Shown: positions 25,515 through 36,005, numbered from the stretch's first letter. The stretch: 64,000 nt of DNA from Legionella lytica (GCF_023921225.1 NZ_CP071527.1:322501-386500); one strand, 5' to 3'. Program-made: numbers and translations. Notes: generated by a model not told the origin, from the sequence alone.

Positions 25515-25766
25515 ATGTCTACTAATGAATCAAACGCCAGAACAATGGTTGGAAAAGTAGTTAGCGACAAAATGGATAAAACTATAGTTGTGATGATTGA
25601 GCGTTCAGTAAAGCATCCTAAGTATGGCAAAATTATGAAGCGTAGATCCAAAGTACATGCTCATGATGAGAATCAAGTATGTAAAATTGGTAATATTGTG
25701 AAGATCCGTGAGTCAAGACCACTCTCTAAAACAAAAAGCTGGGTATTAGTTGAAGTAATTTCTTAA
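25515..25766 (+). CDS. rpsQ: 30S ribosomal protein S17
   Basis: 83 aa OB-fold protein that binds 16S helix 11. Signature [16 protein letters not shown] (about 11-26) and the C-terminal [19 protein letters not shown]. Last gene of the S10-type set. An 89-bp spacer with a probable promoter separates it from rplN. Confidence 0.96.
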   Translation: MSTNESNARTMVGKVVSDKMDKTIVVMIERSVKHPKYGKIMKRRSKVHAHDENQVCKIGNIVKIRESRPLSKTKSWVLVEVIS

Positions 25767-25804
25767 TCAACTTCGTTGATATACTTTTAAAACCCTAAAA
25801 GGCC

Positions 25805-25813
25805 TGATATAAT
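25805..25813 (+). promoter_or_regulatory. Extended -10 promoter before rplN (spc genes)
   Basis: TGATATAAT is a perfect extended -10 (TG-N-TATAAT), 42 bp before the rplN start, in the only sizeable spacer of the S10-spc block. No good -35 lies 17 bp upstream, which extended -10 promoters tolerate. E. coli also has an spc promoter here. Confidence 0.55.
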
Positions 25814-25855
25814 CAGCAACCTTTTTCTGGTCTAAATCAGAGCTGGAGTAATAAA

Positions 25856-26221
25856 ATGATCCAAATGCAGACTGTGCTCGATGTTGCTGATAACAGTGGA
25901 GCACGAAAGGTAATGTGTATTAAAGTACTTGGTGGATCGCACAGACGCTATGCGCGTGTTGGTGATGTAATCAAAGTGAGTGTTAAAGACGCAATACCAA
26001 GAAGTAAAGTAAAAAAAGGTGCTGTAATGAAAGCTGTTGTTGTTAGAACAGCTCAAGGTGTTCGCCGAGATGATGGTTCGTTGATCCGTTTTGATGGCAA
26101 TGCTGCAGTACTTTTAAATAACCAAAACGAGCCAATTGGTACTCGTATATTTGGCCCCGTTACTCGCGAGCTACGAGAGGGATTTATGAAAATAATATCT
26201 CTGGCTGCAGAAGTTTTGTGA
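25856..26221 (+). CDS. rplN: 50S ribosomal protein L14
   Basis: 121 aa intersubunit-bridge protein. [19 protein letters not shown] at the N-terminus and the [19 protein letters not shown] end are characteristic. Heads the spc gene set behind the extended -10 promoter, with a GGAGTAA ribosome-binding site. Confidence 0.96.
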   Translation: MIQMQTVLDVADNSGARKVMCIKVLGGSHRRYARVGDVIKVSVKDAIPRSKVKKGAVMKAVVVRTAQGVRRDDGSLIRFDGNAAVLLNNQNEPIGTRIFGPVTRELREGFMKIISLAAEVL

Positions 26222-26233
26222 GAAGGATTAGAT

Positions 26234-26563
26234 ATGAAACGTATTAAGACAGGCGACATAGTTATTATAATCGCCGGTAAAAGTAAAGGTCATGTAGGTA
26301 AAATCCTACGAGTGGCAGAAGATCGCGTTGTTGTAGAAGGCGGAAACATGGTTATGAAACATGTTAAAGCTAACCCACAAAAACCCGAAAACAAAGGTGG
26401 AATTGTGGCTACTGAAGCTGCACTTCATGTATCAAATGTTGCTCATTATAATCCTAACACTAAGAAAGCTGATAAAGTTGGCTTCAAGTTTATTGAAAGC
26501 AACGGTGTCAGTTCTAAGGTTAGATACTTTAAATCTGACAATGAAATAATTGACCGTGTTTAA
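26234..26563 (+). CDS. rplX: 50S ribosomal protein L24
   Basis: 109 aa assembly initiator with an N-terminal KOW motif (GDIVIIIAGKSKGHVGKIL, about 7-25). The C-terminal part contains the HVSNVAHYNP segment. Preceded by AGAAGGA; 12 bp after rplN and 13 bp before rplE. Confidence 0.95.
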   Translation: MKRIKTGDIVIIIAGKSKGHVGKILRVAEDRVVVEGGNMVMKHVKANPQKPENKGGIVATEAALHVSNVAHYNPNTKKADKVGFKFIESNGVSSKVRYFKSDNEIIDRV

Positions 26564-26576
26564 TTAGGGGATTGAA

Positions 26577-27128
26577 ATGACAAGACTTAATGATTTTTAT
26601 CAAAAAGAAATCATCCCTATGATGATGAAGCGGTTTAATTATTCCAGTGTTATGGAAGTTCCAAAGCTAGTTAAAATTACCTTAAATATGGGTGTTGGCG
26701 AAGCTGTTGGCGATAAGAAGATTATGAACCACGCAATCGAAGACATGACTTTAATTGCTGGACAAAAGCCTGTTGTTACTAAAGCTAGAAAATCTATAGC
26801 TGGTTTCAAGATCAGAGAAGGTTGGCCGATCGGATGCAAAGTTACGCTTCGTCGTCAACGTATGTATGAGTTTTTAGATCGTTTAGTTTCTATTACTCTA
26901 CCTCGTGTAAGAGATTTTCGTGGCCTAAATCCTAAGTCTTTTGATGGTACTGGTAACTACAGTATGGGTTTACATGAGCAAATCGTATTCCCTGAAATTG
27001 ATTACGATAAAACAGATGGCATTCGTGGGTTGGACATTTGTTTCACCACAACTGCTAAAACAAACGAAGAAGCTAAAGCTTTATTAGAAGCGTTTAATCT
27101 TCCATTGAAAGATAGAGATAAAAAATAG
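26577..27128 (+). CDS. rplE: 50S ribosomal protein L5
   Basis: 183 aa. Binds 5S rRNA and contacts the P-site tRNA. Core [17 protein letters not shown] and the [15 protein letters not shown] loop are conserved. Follows AGGGGATTGAA. The stop lies 12 bp before the rpsN GTG. Confidence 0.97.
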   Translation: MTRLNDFYQKEIIPMMMKRFNYSSVMEVPKLVKITLNMGVGEAVGDKKIMNHAIEDMTLIAGQKPVVTKARKSIAGFKIREGWPIGCKVTLRRQRMYEFLDRLVSITLPRVRDFRGLNPKSFDGTGNYSMGLHEQIVFPEIDYDKTDGIRGLDICFTTTAKTNEEAKALLEAFNLPLKDRDKK

Positions 27129-27140
27129 AAGGGTGATATT

Positions 27141-27443
27141 GTGGCTAAGAAATCAATGCTTATGCGAGAGTTAAAGCGTGCCAAGCTTGTAAACAAATAC
27201 AGCCAGCGCAGAAACGAATTGAAAATCCTGATCAAATCATCTGATGATTTTCAGGTGATTATGGATAGTCAGGCTAAATTAGCAAAATTACCTGTTAATT
27301 CTAACCCTGTTCGCCATAAAAAAAGATGTCAATCATGTGGTCGTCCACATGGGGTATATCGCAAATTCGGTCTTTGCAGAATTTGTTTAAGACAGCAATT
27401 AATGGTTGGCAACGTACCAGGCGGCAGAAAGTCCAGTTGGTAA
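27141..27443 (+). CDS. rpsN: 30S ribosomal protein S14, long form with zinc cysteines
   Basis: 100 aa from GTG with a GAAGGGTG site. The length is that of the long gammaproteobacterial S14, which in E. coli lacks the zinc site. Here Cys63, Cys66, Cys79 and Cys82 form a complete C-x2-C-x12-C-x2-C ribbon, as in the short zinc-binding form. The C-terminal GGRKSSW is typical. Zinc binding is inferred from the residues. Confidence 0.95.
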   Translation: MAKKSMLMRELKRAKLVNKYSQRRNELKILIKSSDDFQVIMDSQAKLAKLPVNSNPVRHKKRCQSCGRPHGVYRKFGLCRICLRQQLMVGNVPGGRKSSW

Positions 27444-27461
27444 ATTTTTTGGAGAACGATT

Positions 27462-27857
27462 GTGAGTATGCATGATCCTGTTGCTGATATGCTGACCAGA
27501 ATTAGAAATGGTCAACAGGCTAGACATCAGCAAGTAACATTAACTTCTTCTCGATTGAAAGAAGAAATTGCTCGTGTTTTGAAAGAAGAAGGTTATATTC
27601 AAGATTTCTTCGTAGAAGCACTAGAGAATAATCTTAAAATAATGACGATTAAACTGAAGTATTACCATGGTAAGCCAGTTATCGAACTTATTAAAAGAAT
27701 TAGTAGACCTGGATTACGAGTTTATAAATCTTCTAAAGATCTAACTTCGATTCCTGGATTTGGCGTGGCAATATTATCCACATCTAAAGGCATAATGACT
27801 CATGTATCTGCGAAGCTGAAAGGCGTTGGTGGCGAAGTCATTTGTGAAGTGGCTTAA
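27462..27857 (+). CDS. rpsH: 30S ribosomal protein S8
   Basis: 131 aa from GTG 27462 with GGAGA 7 bp upstream; [18 protein letters not shown] matches the E. coli start. In E. coli S8 represses the spc operon by binding the rplE region of the mRNA. The C-terminal region with GGEVICEVA is complete. Confidence 0.96.
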   Translation: MSMHDPVADMLTRIRNGQQARHQQVTLTSSRLKEEIARVLKEEGYIQDFFVEALENNLKIMTIKLKYYHGKPVIELIKRISRPGLRVYKSSKDLTSIPGFGVAILSTSKGIMTHVSAKLKGVGGEVICEVA

Positions 27858-27874
27858 TACTTGAGGGGAATGAT

Positions 27875-28411
27875 ATGTCTAGAGTAGCAAAAGCCCCTGT
27901 AGCACAACCAGCTGGTGTTGAAGTAACAATTACCGCTGGTGAAATTACGGTAAAAGGGCCAAAAGGTTCACTGACACAAAAAATTAATAAGTTAGTGAAA
28001 ATTACTAAAAATGCAGATAACCATATCGAATTTGCACCAGCCGCAAATGATCCTAAAGCTTGGGCACAAGCAGGTACTGCTAGAGCCTTAGTAAACAACA
28101 TGGTTCACGGCGTTACACAAGGTTTTGTGATAACTCTGGAATTAGTTGGTGTAGGTTATAGAGCACAAGCTAAAGATAAGACTGTTAGTTTATCTCTAGG
28201 TTTTTCTCACCCAGTAGAGTATGAATTGCCTAAAGGTGTTTCAGCTGAGACTCCTAGCAATACAGTTATTGTACTTAAAGGTGTTGATAAGCAAATTCTA
28301 GGACAGGCTGCTTCTGAAATCAGAGCATTTAGACCACCAGAACCTTATAAAGGTAAAGGTGTTAAGTATGCTGGTGAACAAATTGTTCGTAAAGAAGCGA
28401 AGAAGAAATAG
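27875..28411 (+). CDS. rplF: 50S ribosomal protein L6
   Basis: 178 aa with two tandem similar domains, next to the sarcin-ricin loop. Key segments are [15 protein letters not shown] residues at about 31-40 and the C-terminal [20 protein letters not shown] (about 151-170). A GAGGGGAATG site precedes the ATG. Confidence 0.97.
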   Translation: MSRVAKAPVAQPAGVEVTITAGEITVKGPKGSLTQKINKLVKITKNADNHIEFAPAANDPKAWAQAGTARALVNNMVHGVTQGFVITLELVGVGYRAQAKDKTVSLSLGFSHPVEYELPKGVSAETPSNTVIVLKGVDKQILGQAASEIRAFRPPEPYKGKGVKYAGEQIVRKEAKKK

Positions 28412-28421
28412 GGTCTAAGTC

Positions 28422-28781
28422 ATGAATAAGCACAACTCACGCACAAGACGTGGTTTAAAAACAAAAGCCCTGATTCGTAAATCAGGCAGAGCACGTTTAG
28501 TTGTTCATAGAAGCGGTGTGCATATCTATTCTCAAATTATCCAAGCAGATAAGCAAGGAGATAGAGTGTTAGCATCTTGTTCAACTGTCGATAAAGAATT
28601 AAGAGCCAGTTTGACCGGCAAATGCAAAGTAGAGCAAGCTAACTTAGTAGGTAAGCTACTTGGGAAGCGCGCTAGTGAAAAAGGTGTAACTGAGGTTGCA
28701 TTTGATCGTGCTGGTTACAAGTATCATGGCAGAGTGAAAGCCCTTGCAGAAGGTGCTCGCGAAGCTGGGTTAGATTTTTAA
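28422..28781 (+). CDS. rplR: 50S ribosomal protein L18
   Basis: 119 aa 5S-rRNA-binding protein. Basic N-terminal tail ([20 protein letters not shown]), and the conserved [20 protein letters not shown] near the end. Ten bp after rplF and nine before rpsE. Confidence 0.96.
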   Translation: MNKHNSRTRRGLKTKALIRKSGRARLVVHRSGVHIYSQIIQADKQGDRVLASCSTVDKELRASLTGKCKVEQANLVGKLLGKRASEKGVTEVAFDRAGYKYHGRVKALAEGAREAGLDF

Positions 28782-28790
28782 GGAACGATT

Positions 28791-29297
28791 ATGGCATTCG
28801 AAGAATCACCAAAATCAGATGGTTATACAGAGAAGCTAGTCGCGGTAAACCGTACAGCGAAAGTTGTTAAAGGTGGACGTGTATTTGGCTTTGCAGTTCT
28901 CGTTGTTGTTGGCGACGGAAAAGGTAGAGTAGGCTTTGGCCGTGGTAAGGCTCGTGAAGTTCCAATTGCAATTCAAAAAGCAATGGAACAAGCCAAGAAA
29001 AACATGGTTTATATTCCTCTTTCTGGTTCAACTATTTTCCACGAAATTACCTGGAGCTATGGTGCTTCTAAAGTATTCATGAAGCCAGCTAGCGAAGGTA
29101 CCGGTATTATTGCTGGTGGCGCAATGCGTGCAGTGCTGGAAGTTCTCGGCGTACAAAATATATTAGCGAAGAGCATTGGTTCTACCAATCCAAGCAATAT
29201 TGTACGTGCAACAATCGGTGCTTTAATGAACATCGGTACTCCAGATTATGTTGCAGCCAAGCGTGGTAAAACTGTTGAAGAAGTTATGGCGGGCTAA
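28791..29297 (+). CDS. rpsE: 30S ribosomal protein S5
   Basis: 168 aa. Helps decoding accuracy. The N-terminal dsRNA-binding-like domain has [20 protein letters not shown] (about 26-45), then [11 protein letters not shown]. The C-terminal domain has [12 protein letters not shown]. Complete. rpmD starts 2 bp after the stop. Confidence 0.97.
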   Translation: MAFEESPKSDGYTEKLVAVNRTAKVVKGGRVFGFAVLVVVGDGKGRVGFGRGKAREVPIAIQKAMEQAKKNMVYIPLSGSTIFHEITWSYGASKVFMKPASEGTGIIAGGAMRAVLEVLGVQNILAKSIGSTNPSNIVRATIGALMNIGTPDYVAAKRGKTVEEVMAG

Positions 29298-29299
29298 TT

Positions 29300-29485
29300 A
29301 TGGAAAAGAAACTTAAAATTACTTTGGTTAAAAGTACTATTGGTAGAAAACCAAAGCATATTTCGATTGTAAAGCAATTGGGTTTAGGTAAAACAAACTC
29401 ATGTGTGTTTCATAATGATACTCCAGCAATTCGTGGCCTTATTAATATGGTCGATTACTTATTGCTCGTTGAGGAGAGTGTGTAA
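29300..29485 (+). CDS. rpmD: 50S ribosomal protein L30
   Basis: 61 aa. Contains the L30 core with [20 protein letters not shown] (about 9-28) and the following LGKTNS. Overlaps rplO by one base (TAATG), so the two are coupled. Confidence 0.95.
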   Translation: MEKKLKITLVKSTIGRKPKHISIVKQLGLGKTNSCVFHNDTPAIRGLINMVDYLLLVEESV

Positions 29486-29919
29486 TGAACTTAAATTCAC
29501 TATCACCAGATCCAGGTTCTCGACGTCCTAAAAAGCGTCTAGGCCGTGGTATTGGATCAGGACTAGGTAAAACTAGTGGTAAAGGTCACAAAGGTCAAAA
29601 AGCTAGAGCAGGTGGATTCCACAAGATTAACTTTGAAGGCGGTCAAATGCCAATTCAAAGACGTTTGCCAAAAATGGGCTTTAAATCTCGTATTGGTAGA
29701 ACAGTTGATCAAGTATGTTTAAGTGAACTTGAAAAGTTAACAGTTGACGTAATTGACTTAGATGTCTTACGTAAAGAAGGGCTGATTAACGGTTCAATTA
29801 AAGATGTAAAGGTTATTTTATCCGGTGAGTTAACTAAAGCCATCAAACTGAAAGGTTTAAGGGTCACTAAAGGCGCTCGTTCAGCCATTGAAGGTCTAGG
29901 TGGCAGCATAGAAGAGTGA
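29485..29919 (+). CDS. rplO: 50S ribosomal protein L15
   Basis: 144 aa. Late-assembly protein with a basic Gly-rich N-terminal extension ([20 protein letters not shown], about 11-30) threading the 23S rRNA. The C-terminal globular domain ends in [15 protein letters not shown]. Ends 2 bp before the secY ATG. Confidence 0.96.
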   Translation: MNLNSLSPDPGSRRPKKRLGRGIGSGLGKTSGKGHKGQKARAGGFHKINFEGGQMPIQRRLPKMGFKSRIGRTVDQVCLSELEKLTVDVIDLDVLRKEGLINGSIKDVKVILSGELTKAIKLKGLRVTKGARSAIEGLGGSIEE

Positions 29920-29921
29920 CT

Positions 29922-31250
29922 ATGAAAAACCAAAAACATAATGGTAGCCAATCTCGTGGTGGATTGGCTGAACTTAAATCAAGATTAATGTTTGTTATTC
30001 TTGGAATATTAGTGTATCGCTTAGGAGCCCACATTCCAGTTCCTGGTTTGGATCCTGCTCGTTTAGCTAATTTCTTCAATGAGCAGCAAAATACAATCTT
30101 TGGCTTGTTTAATATGTTTTCTGGTGGCGCTTTATCGCGTGTTACCGTATTTGCTATCGGTATTATGCCGTATATTTCTGCTTCCATTATTATTCAACTT
30201 TTTACTGTTGTTTCACCAAAACTGGAGCAATTAAAGAAAGAAGGCGAGTCTGGACGTAGAAAAATAAACCAATACACACGATATTTAACCTTGGTACTGT
30301 CTATATTCCAGTCCTTAGGTATGGCGCGGTGGTTAGCAGGACAGCAAATTGCATTGCAACCTGATGCTTCATTTTATTTTACAGCAGTTGTTACTTTGGT
30401 CACAGGAACCATGTTCTTAATGTGGTTAGGTGAGCAAATAACTGAGAAGGGTGTTGGAAACGGTATTTCTCTGATTATTTTCTCAGGGATTGTTTCTAGT
30501 ATGCCAAGCGCGATCGCTTCAGTTCTTCAACAGGTAAAAGAAGGACAGATGCAAGCCCTGACTCTAATTGTTGTTGCTGTAATTGTAGTGGTCGTTACAG
30601 GTTTTGTAGTGTTTATGGAACGAGCTCAAAGACGAATTAGAGTTAACTATGCACAAAGGACGCAAGGTAGAAAGGTATATGCGGCTCAAACTAGCCATTT
30701 ACCCTTAAAAATTAATATGTCTGGTGTAATTCCTCCAATTTTTGCATCCAGTATTATATTACTACCAGCAACACTAGCTCAGTTCTTTTCCCATACTAAA
30801 GGTTTGGGATGGTTATCTGATGTTGGAATGGCTTTATCACCAGGCCAGCCTTTGTACTTAATTGTTTATGCAATTGCTATTTTGTTTTTTGCGTTCTTTT
30901 ATGCAGCTCTTGTTTTTAACCCTAAAGATACTGCAGAAAACTTAAAGAAATCTGGTGCTTATATCCCAGGAATTAGACCCGGTGAGCAAACAACTAAATA
31001 CATCGATTCTGTGATGACTCGGTTGACCTTAATCGGTGCTATATATCTAGTTTTAGTGTGTTTGTTGCCTCAGATTTTAATGTATACGTGGCATGTCCCT
31101 TTTTATTTTGGAGGAACATCGTTGCTAATTATCGTAGTTGTTATTATGGATTTTGTAGCACAAATACAAGCCCATTTAATGACTCAGCAATATGATTCTT
31201 TAATGAAAAAGGCTAATTTTAAAGGTACGAAGTTACCTGGTCTACTATGA
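29922..31250 (+). CDS. secY: Preprotein translocase subunit SecY
   Basis: 442 aa from ATG 29922; a GTG two codons earlier has no room for a ribosome-binding site. SecY is the ten-helix channel of the Sec translocon. Hydrophobic segments appear at the expected places: the first helix is [19 protein letters not shown], and the plug-region signature is [20 protein letters not shown]. It partners SecE at 4662. Placed at its standard position after rplO. Confidence 0.97.
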   Translation: MKNQKHNGSQSRGGLAELKSRLMFVILGILVYRLGAHIPVPGLDPARLANFFNEQQNTIFGLFNMFSGGALSRVTVFAIGIMPYISASIIIQLFTVVSPKLEQLKKEGESGRRKINQYTRYLTLVLSIFQSLGMARWLAGQQIALQPDASFYFTAVVTLVTGTMFLMWLGEQITEKGVGNGISLIIFSGIVSSMPSAIASVLQQVKEGQMQALTLIVVAVIVVVVTGFVVFMERAQRRIRVNYAQRTQGRKVYAAQTSHLPLKINMSGVIPPIFASSIILLPATLAQFFSHTKGLGWLSDVGMALSPGQPLYLIVYAIAILFFAFFYAALVFNPKDTAENLKKSGAYIPGIRPGEQTTKYIDSVMTRLTLIGAIYLVLVCLLPQILMYTWHVPFYFGGTSLLIIVVVIMDFVAQIQAHLMTQQYDSLMKKANFKGTKLPGLL

Positions 31251-31268
31251 TTTTTATCGGAGTTAGGA

Positions 31269-31382
31269 ATGAAAGTAAGAGCATCTGTAAAGCGCATTTG
31301 TCGCAATTGCAAAATTATTAAAAGAAGTGGCATTATACGAGTAATTTGTAAAGATGCCCGACATAAGCAAAAGCAGGGTTAA
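31269..31382 (+). CDS. rpmJ: 50S ribosomal protein L36 (zinc type)
   Basis: 37 aa, read directly from the [18 protein letters not shown] start, 18 bp after secY with a GGA just upstream. Cys11, Cys14, Cys27 and His32 form the C-x2-C-x12-C-x4-H zinc ribbon of the classical L36. Located at the standard secY-rpmJ-rpsM position. Confidence 0.95.
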   Translation: MKVRASVKRICRNCKIIKRSGIIRVICKDARHKQKQG

Positions 31383-31460
31383 GATCTGCTTGATTTATTT
31401 TTATAAAAATAGTATTCTTCTGTCCCTTTCGACAGAACAAAATAACGTTCGGAGAAGTTA

Positions 31461-31817
31461 ATGGCTCGTATTGCAGGAGTAAACATACCTGATCACAAGC
31501 ATGTTGTGATTGCTTTAACAGCTATATATGGTATCGGTAAAACTACATCCCTAAAATTATGTTCCACAGTAGGTATCGAACCCTCAACTAAAGTTTCACA
31601 GTTATCAGATGCTCAGTTGGAGTCTTTGAGAACCGAAATTGCGAAAATTACTGTAGAAGGTGATTTGCGTCGTGTTGTGACAATGAACATTAAGCGCCTT
31701 ATGGATCTTGGATGTTATCGCGGGTTAAGACACAGAAGAGGCTTGCCCTTGCGTGGACAACGTACGAAAACTAATGCTCGTACTCGTAAAGGTCGCAGAA
31801 AAGGCACTACTAATTGA
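31461..31817 (+). CDS. rpsM: 30S ribosomal protein S13
   Basis: 118 aa. 30S head protein bridging to the large subunit. [20 protein letters not shown] start and the [20 protein letters not shown] segment (about 87-106) with a basic tail. The 78-bp leader holds a 7-bp hairpin (TTCTGTC 31418-31424 with GACAGAA 31431-31437). In E. coli, S4 represses this operon through the rpsM leader; whether this hairpin is part of such control is unknown. Confidence 0.96.
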   Translation: MARIAGVNIPDHKHVVIALTAIYGIGKTTSLKLCSTVGIEPSTKVSQLSDAQLESLRTEIAKITVEGDLRRVVTMNIKRLMDLGCYRGLRHRRGLPLRGQRTKTNARTRKGRRKGTTN

Positions 31818-31838
31818 TTTTTCATGTAGGAAAGAAAG

Positions 31839-32237
31839 ATGGCAATAACTAAGTCAAAGCAACAGAAAGTACGTAAAAAGGCAAAGCGTGTCGTATCTGA
31901 CGGTATCGTTCACATCCACGCGTCTTTTAACAATACAATTGTTACCTTTACTGATCGACAAGGTAATGCGTTAAGTTGGGCTACAGCTGGTGGATCTGGC
32001 TTTAGGGGCTCAAGAAAAAGTACACCTTATGCTGCAAAAGTTGCAACTGAGCGTGCTGCTGCTGCTGCAAAAGAATATGGTATAAAATCTGTGGCTGTAT
32101 TTGTACGTGGCCCTGGTCCTGGTAGAGAATCCACAATTCGTGAAATTATAGATCAGGACATTAAAATCGTTGAAATAACCGATGTTACTGGTATCCCTCA
32201 TAACGGGTGTAAGCCACCTAAAAAACGTCGTGTGTAA
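31839..32237 (+). CDS. rpsK: 30S ribosomal protein S11
   Basis: 132 aa platform protein near the mRNA exit. [19 protein letters not shown] and the C-terminal [18 protein letters not shown] are diagnostic. AGGAAAGAAAG precedes the ATG; rpsD follows after 18 bp. Confidence 0.97.
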   Translation: MAITKSKQQKVRKKAKRVVSDGIVHIHASFNNTIVTFTDRQGNALSWATAGGSGFRGSRKSTPYAAKVATERAAAAAKEYGIKSVAVFVRGPGPGRESTIREIIDQDIKIVEITDVTGIPHNGCKPPKKRRV

Positions 32238-32255
32238 GACTTTAGGAGTAATTTA

Positions 32256-32876
32256 ATGGCTAGATATCTTGGTCCAAAATGTAAATTATCACGTCGTGAA
32301 GGTTGTGATTTATTACTGAAAAGTGGCGTTCGTGATCATAAGTCCAAATGTAAATCTGAAAAATTACCAGGACAACATGGTGATAAGAAGCCACGTTTGA
32401 GCGGTTATGGAATTCAGCTTAGAGAAAAGCAAAAAATTAGAAGACTGTATGGTGTTCTTGAGAAGCAATTCCGTGGTTATTATAAAATGGCTGCGCGCAT
32501 GAAGGGTTCTACAGGCGAAAACCTGATGAATCTGCTTGAAAGACGTCTTGATAACGTTGTCTATCGTATGGGTTTTGCAACCACACGTGCTGAAGCAAGA
32601 CAATTAGTTACGCACAAAGCGATATTAGTTAATGAGCAAATTGTTAACGTACCGTCATTTTTAGTTAAGCCTGGAGATGTGATTACTGTTCGCCAAAAGG
32701 CAAAAGGTCAAGCACGTATTCAAGCGGCTTTAGCTTTGTCTGAACAAAGAGTTCCATGCGATTGGATTACTGTAGATTCTTCTTCGTTTAAAGGAACTTT
32801 CTCTACAGCACCAACGTTAACTGACTTATCTTCAGACTACAACGTAAACCTTGTTGTAGAACTTTACTCTAAGTAA
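32256..32876 (+). CDS. rpsD: 30S ribosomal protein S4
   Basis: 206 aa, the same length as E. coli S4. Primary 16S-binding protein and, in E. coli, translational repressor of the alpha operon. [16 protein letters not shown] start; the S4 RNA-binding domain begins at [20 protein letters not shown] (about 95-114); terminal VVELYSK. It lacks the full N-terminal zinc cluster. Confidence 0.97.
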   Translation: MARYLGPKCKLSRREGCDLLLKSGVRDHKSKCKSEKLPGQHGDKKPRLSGYGIQLREKQKIRRLYGVLEKQFRGYYKMAARMKGSTGENLMNLLERRLDNVVYRMGFATTRAEARQLVTHKAILVNEQIVNVPSFLVKPGDVITVRQKAKGQARIQAALALSEQRVPCDWITVDSSSFKGTFSTAPTLTDLSSDYNVNLVVELYSK

Positions 32877-32894
32877 GCTCGGAGAAATAGCTGA

Positions 32895-33887
32895 ATGTAT
32901 ACTGAAATCAATGAAATGCTGACACCTAATGTTCTTAAGGTTCAGGCTGAATCGCCTTATAAAGCTAAAATAGTTTTAGAGCCTTTGGAGCGTGGCTTTG
33001 GTCATACCCTCGGCAATGCTTTGAGACGTATATTACTATCATCTATGCCTGGAAGCGCAATCACTGAGGCTTCAATAGAAGGTGTTCTTCATGAATACAG
33101 TACTATTGAAGGTGTTCAGGAAGATGTTGTTGATTTGCTACTTAATCTAAAATTGGTTGCAATTAAGTTAACAACTGGTGAAGAGGCTATAGTAACTCTT
33201 AATAAGCAAGGCCCCTGCCAAGTTACTGCAGGTGATATTCAACTAACTCATGGCGTTGAAGTTGTTAACCCTGAGCTTGTCATTGCTAATTTGAACGAAA
33301 AGGGCAAATTAAACATGACATTGAAAGTTGAAAGAGGAATTGGATTCCATAGTACTGATTCCTTCATTAGACATTTTGATGATGAAGTGGAAAGAAAATC
33401 TGTTGGTAAACTTAAAATTGACAATAGTTTCTCGCCTGTAAAAAAAGTTGCTTACTATGTTGATAGTGCGCGTGTTGAAAACCGTACTGACTTAGATAAG
33501 CTAACTATTGAATTAGAAACTAATGGTACAATTGATGCTGAAGAATCTATTCGTATTTCTGCTAGCATCCTTCAGAGACAACTTCATGCATTCGTTGATA
33601 TGAAGTTTGAAGAGTCTCGCTCTGATAATAAAGAACGCAATGATTTTGATCCAATTCTATTACGTTCTGTAGATGATTTAGAGTTAACGGTTCGTTCTGC
33701 TAACTGTTTAAAAGCAGAAAATATTCATTATATTGGCGATTTAGTACAACGTACTGAAAATGAATTATTAAAGACTCCTAATCTAGGTAAGAAATCTTTA
33801 ACTGAAATTAAGGACGTTTTAGCTTCACGTTCATTATCGCTGGGTATGAAACTTGAGAATTGGCCGCCAGCAAGTCTTGGCGAGTAA
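32895..33887 (+). CDS. rpoA: DNA-directed RNA polymerase subunit alpha
   Basis: 330 aa. Assembles the core enzyme and contacts UP elements and activators. The N-terminal domain has [20 protein letters not shown] (about 28-47). The C-terminal domain from about 250 has [20 protein letters not shown] and the [16 protein letters not shown] loop that binds DNA. Standard place between rpsD and rplQ. Confidence 0.98.
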   Translation: MYTEINEMLTPNVLKVQAESPYKAKIVLEPLERGFGHTLGNALRRILLSSMPGSAITEASIEGVLHEYSTIEGVQEDVVDLLLNLKLVAIKLTTGEEAIVTLNKQGPCQVTAGDIQLTHGVEVVNPELVIANLNEKGKLNMTLKVERGIGFHSTDSFIRHFDDEVERKSVGKLKIDNSFSPVKKVAYYVDSARVENRTDLDKLTIELETNGTIDAEESIRISASILQRQLHAFVDMKFEESRSDNKERNDFDPILLRSVDDLELTVRSANCLKAENIHYIGDLVQRTENELLKTPNLGKKSLTEIKDVLASRSLSLGMKLENWPPASLGE

Positions 33888-33905
33888 TGTTTAGGAGTTT
33901 TTGTT

Positions 33906-34280
33906 ATGCGTCATCGTAATTCTGGCCGTAATTTTGGCCGTACAAGTAGTCATCGCAAGGCGATGTTCTCAAATATGTGTAATTCTTTAATTGAGCATGA
34001 GTTAATTAAAACGACTCTGCCTAAAGCTAAAGACTTACGACGTTATATTGAGCCTTTAATCACTGTAAGTAAAGTTGATTCAGTGGCTACACGTCGTCAT
34101 GCTTTTGATATTTTGAGATCAAAATCTGCGGTAGGTAAGTTATTTACTGATTTAGGTCCTCGTTTTGAAAAGCGTCCTGGTGGTTATGTTCGCATTATCA
34201 AATGTGGATTTAGAGATGGTGATAATGCACCAATGGCAATTGTTGAGCTGTTAGACAGACCAGTTGCTGATGCTGAGTAA
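33906..34280 (+). CDS. rplQ: 50S ribosomal protein L17
   Basis: 124 aa. [20 protein letters not shown] at the N-terminus and the C-terminal [14 protein letters not shown] are typical. Last gene of the str-S10-spc-alpha block; a clean intrinsic terminator follows 30 bp later. Confidence 0.97.
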   Translation: MRHRNSGRNFGRTSSHRKAMFSNMCNSLIEHELIKTTLPKAKDLRRYIEPLITVSKVDSVATRRHAFDILRSKSAVGKLFTDLGPRFEKRPGGYVRIIKCGFRDGDNAPMAIVELLDRPVADAE

Positions 34281-34310
34281 TTATTGAAATATCATTTTTT
34301 GATGTTTTAT

Positions 34311-34337
34311 AAAAACCCGCTAAAAGCGGGTTTTTTA
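34311..34337 (+). terminator. Intrinsic terminator of the ribosomal protein block
   Basis: AAAAACCCGC (34311-34320), a 5-nt loop, then GCGGGTTTTTT. A compact stem ending in a T-run, 30 bp after the rplQ stop. Confidence 0.9.
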
Positions 34338-34699
34338 TTTATTTGATTTAAGTATTTTTTCCATTAGTCGGCTCTTAGATTCCCGTTGGTGGCCGAAAAA
34401 GCTCGTATACTTGCTCCGGGATAAGTCATGAGATATGAATGCTATTGCTTTGTTGACTGGCTGTTAAGGTCGCGGATCTCGGGGCTGGTTCAATTGTGTT
34501 TGTAGGGCTTAGCAGCCCAGCCTAAGCCTGTTCTACAATATTCGTCTGTGTTAATGTCATTAGATTACTACTTACTGCGTTGAGCCTGTATTACGCAGCA
34601 TTAATACGGGCTAGTTTTCTTATCGTGATGTAATTCTTTGTGGCTGTGCTATTGTTGGAGCGAGGAATTATTCGACGTAGTATATGGCAGAATAGAGGG
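34338..34699. other. Intergenic region without an identified gene
   Basis: About 360 bp between the rplQ and ssb terminators. No reading frame with a credible start, no tRNA, and no recognised small RNA. A GTAGGGCTTAGCAGCCCAGCC stretch near 34501 loosely resembles the palindromes found at 41855 and 56342 and may be a degraded copy. Confidence 0.5.
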
Positions 34700-34731
34700 A
34701 GAAAAGGAAAACCTGGTTGTAAGCAACCAGG
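34700..34731 (-). terminator. Intrinsic terminator of ssb
   Basis: On the - strand, CCTGGTTG, loop CTTA, then CAACCAGG (stem bases 34712-34719 and 34724-34731), followed by TTTTCCTTTTC. It lies 12 bp beyond the ssb stop. Confidence 0.8.
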
Positions 34732-34743
34732 CTCCACTATTAC

Positions 34744-35232
34744 TTAGAATGGGACATCGTCATCAAATTGATCAAAAGCATCATGCGGCATTTGATTTGA
34801 TTGTGGTGCTGCTGCTTGTCGATTAGCGCTTGGTTGGGGCGCTGGAGCATATTGTGGTGCTTGCGACATATCATCATAACCACCAGCACTGCCACCCTTA
34901 CTATCCAGCATTTGAATATCATTGGCAACGATTTCTGTGGTATAACGATCTTGGCCTTGTTGATCTTGCCATTTTCTCGTTCTTAAACTGCCTTCAATAT
35001 AAAGCTTTGAGCCTTTACGTACGTATTCGCCGGCGATTTCACCTAGACGATTAAAGCAAACGACACGGTGCCATTCAGTTCTATCTTGCTTTTCACCGGT
35101 ATTTTTATCTTTCCATGATTCACTGGTGGCAATTGAAAGAGTAGTTACTGCGTTACCATTGGGTAGGTAACGAACATCCGGGTCAACACCAACGTTGCCA
35201 ATCAAGATGACCTTATTTATTCCGCGAGCCAT
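34744..35232 (-). CDS. ssb: Single-stranded DNA-binding protein
   Basis: 162 aa. Coats single-stranded DNA in replication and repair. The OB fold covers about 1-110 ([20 protein letters not shown], then [14 protein letters not shown]). A Gln/Pro/Ala-rich linker follows, and the acidic tip DDDVPF is the docking peptide for partner proteins. AGGAGATTACAAATG gives a good start. In related genomes I expect the MFS gene next to ssb; here the pair is separated by about 4 kb (34744-39544) of other genes. Confidence 0.97.
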   Translation of the reverse strand: MARGINKVILIGNVGVDPDVRYLPNGNAVTTLSIATSESWKDKNTGEKQDRTEWHRVVCFNRLGEIAGEYVRKGSKLYIEGSLRTRKWQDQQGQDRYTTEIVANDIQMLDSKGGSAGGYDDMSQAPQYAPAPQPSANRQAAAPQSNQMPHDAFDQFDDDVPF

Positions 35233-35304
35233 TTGTAATCTCCTGTATGCGAAAGTTAGGGAGTGAGTATACCTTAATTTATATCACTAGTGCATAGTGA
35301 ATTG

Positions 35305-35928
35305 CTAATCAAATAGCGTCTGTTCTGCACGAGTAACTTGTTCATATAAACGCATCAGTTGCCTTTGCGTGACTCGTGGAGTCGAGAGCGGTGGCAAGTC
35401 ATTTAAGTCAAAAAAATCAATCGCTGAAATTTCTATATTTTCTGTTGCTTCGCCGGAGATTAAATCACAATGGAAAAAACATTTATATGTATGTGGCCAA
35501 TGATGAGGATGATCATGTTTTTGTTCATCCCAAAGCGCTAATAAACGTACAGCGGAGACATTAAAACCAGTCTCTTCTCTTGTTTCTCTAATTACCGCTT
35601 CGGAGGGGGATTCATTAATATCTGTCCATCCTCCAGGTAAAGTCCATAAACCATCAGAGCGCTCTTTCACTAGCAATATTTTATTTTCTTTAAGGACAAA
35701 TGCGCGAATTTCTAATTTTGGCGTAGCATAACCATGTTCTAAAGTGAAGCGTAACTGAATCTCCTCACGTTCATGTTCGGTGAATTCGACGGTGAGCTCG
35801 GCAGCAATTTCACGCAGCCGGGTGTATCGTTCCTTATCAAATTCATTATGGCAATAGGCAAGCCCATTTTGAGCAATGGCTTGAACTTCGCTGATCAATT
35901 TTAGCCAATTAGTTGGATTGTTGGACAT
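35305..35928 (-). CDS. NUDIX hydrolase with Nudix_N-type N-terminal domain
   Basis: 207 aa. The NUDIX box is perfect: Gly100, Glu106, Arg114-Glu115, Glu118-Glu119, Gly121 fit G-x5-E-x7-RE-x2-EE-x-G. The first 60 residues (NWLKLISEVQAIAQNGLAY) match the helical N-terminal domain found in YjhB-like NUDIX enzymes acting on nucleoside diphosphates linked to another moiety. The substrate cannot be read from sequence. Stands alone, divergent from the merR remnant. SD is weak at the ATG. Confidence 0.9.
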   Translation of the reverse strand: MSNNPTNWLKLISEVQAIAQNGLAYCHNEFDKERYTRLREIAAELTVEFTEHEREEIQLRFTLEHGYATPKLEIRAFVLKENKILLVKERSDGLWTLPGGWTDINESPSEAVIRETREETGFNVSAVRLLALWDEQKHDHPHHWPHTYKCFFHCDLISGEATENIEISAIDFFDLNDLPPLSTPRVTQRQLMRLYEQVTRAEQTLFD

Positions 35929-35974
35929 GGATTAAATTCTCTTTATATTAAGTAAAGCACGAGGCAGATAAGTA

Positions 35975-36005
35975 TTGACTCTCACGTTACGTGATGCAAT
36001 AGAAT
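35975..36005 (+). promoter_or_regulatory. MerR-type promoter with 19-bp spacer and palindromic operator
   Basis: TTGACT (35975-35980), exactly 19 bp, then TAGAAT (36000-36005). The spacer contains CTCACGTTACGTGATG with the ACGTTACGT dyad. Over-long spacers with a central dyad are the hallmark of promoters activated by MerR/TipA-family proteins. It lies 20 bp before the start of the merR gene, which is now broken, so the promoter may be unregulated or read by another family member. Confidence 0.75.

Noticed and set aside
31390..31418. TTGATT-N17-TATTCT as a promoter for rpsM
   Set aside because: Both hexamers are weak matches in an A+T-rich gap; not enough to call.
34338..34699. Possible small RNA after rplQ
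   Set aside because: Some short pairings are seen but no known RNA family, promoter or terminator of its own was recognised.
34638..35054. Forward frames opposite ssb
   Set aside because: Antisense to a certain gene; Trp/Cys/Leu-rich translations without family resemblance.
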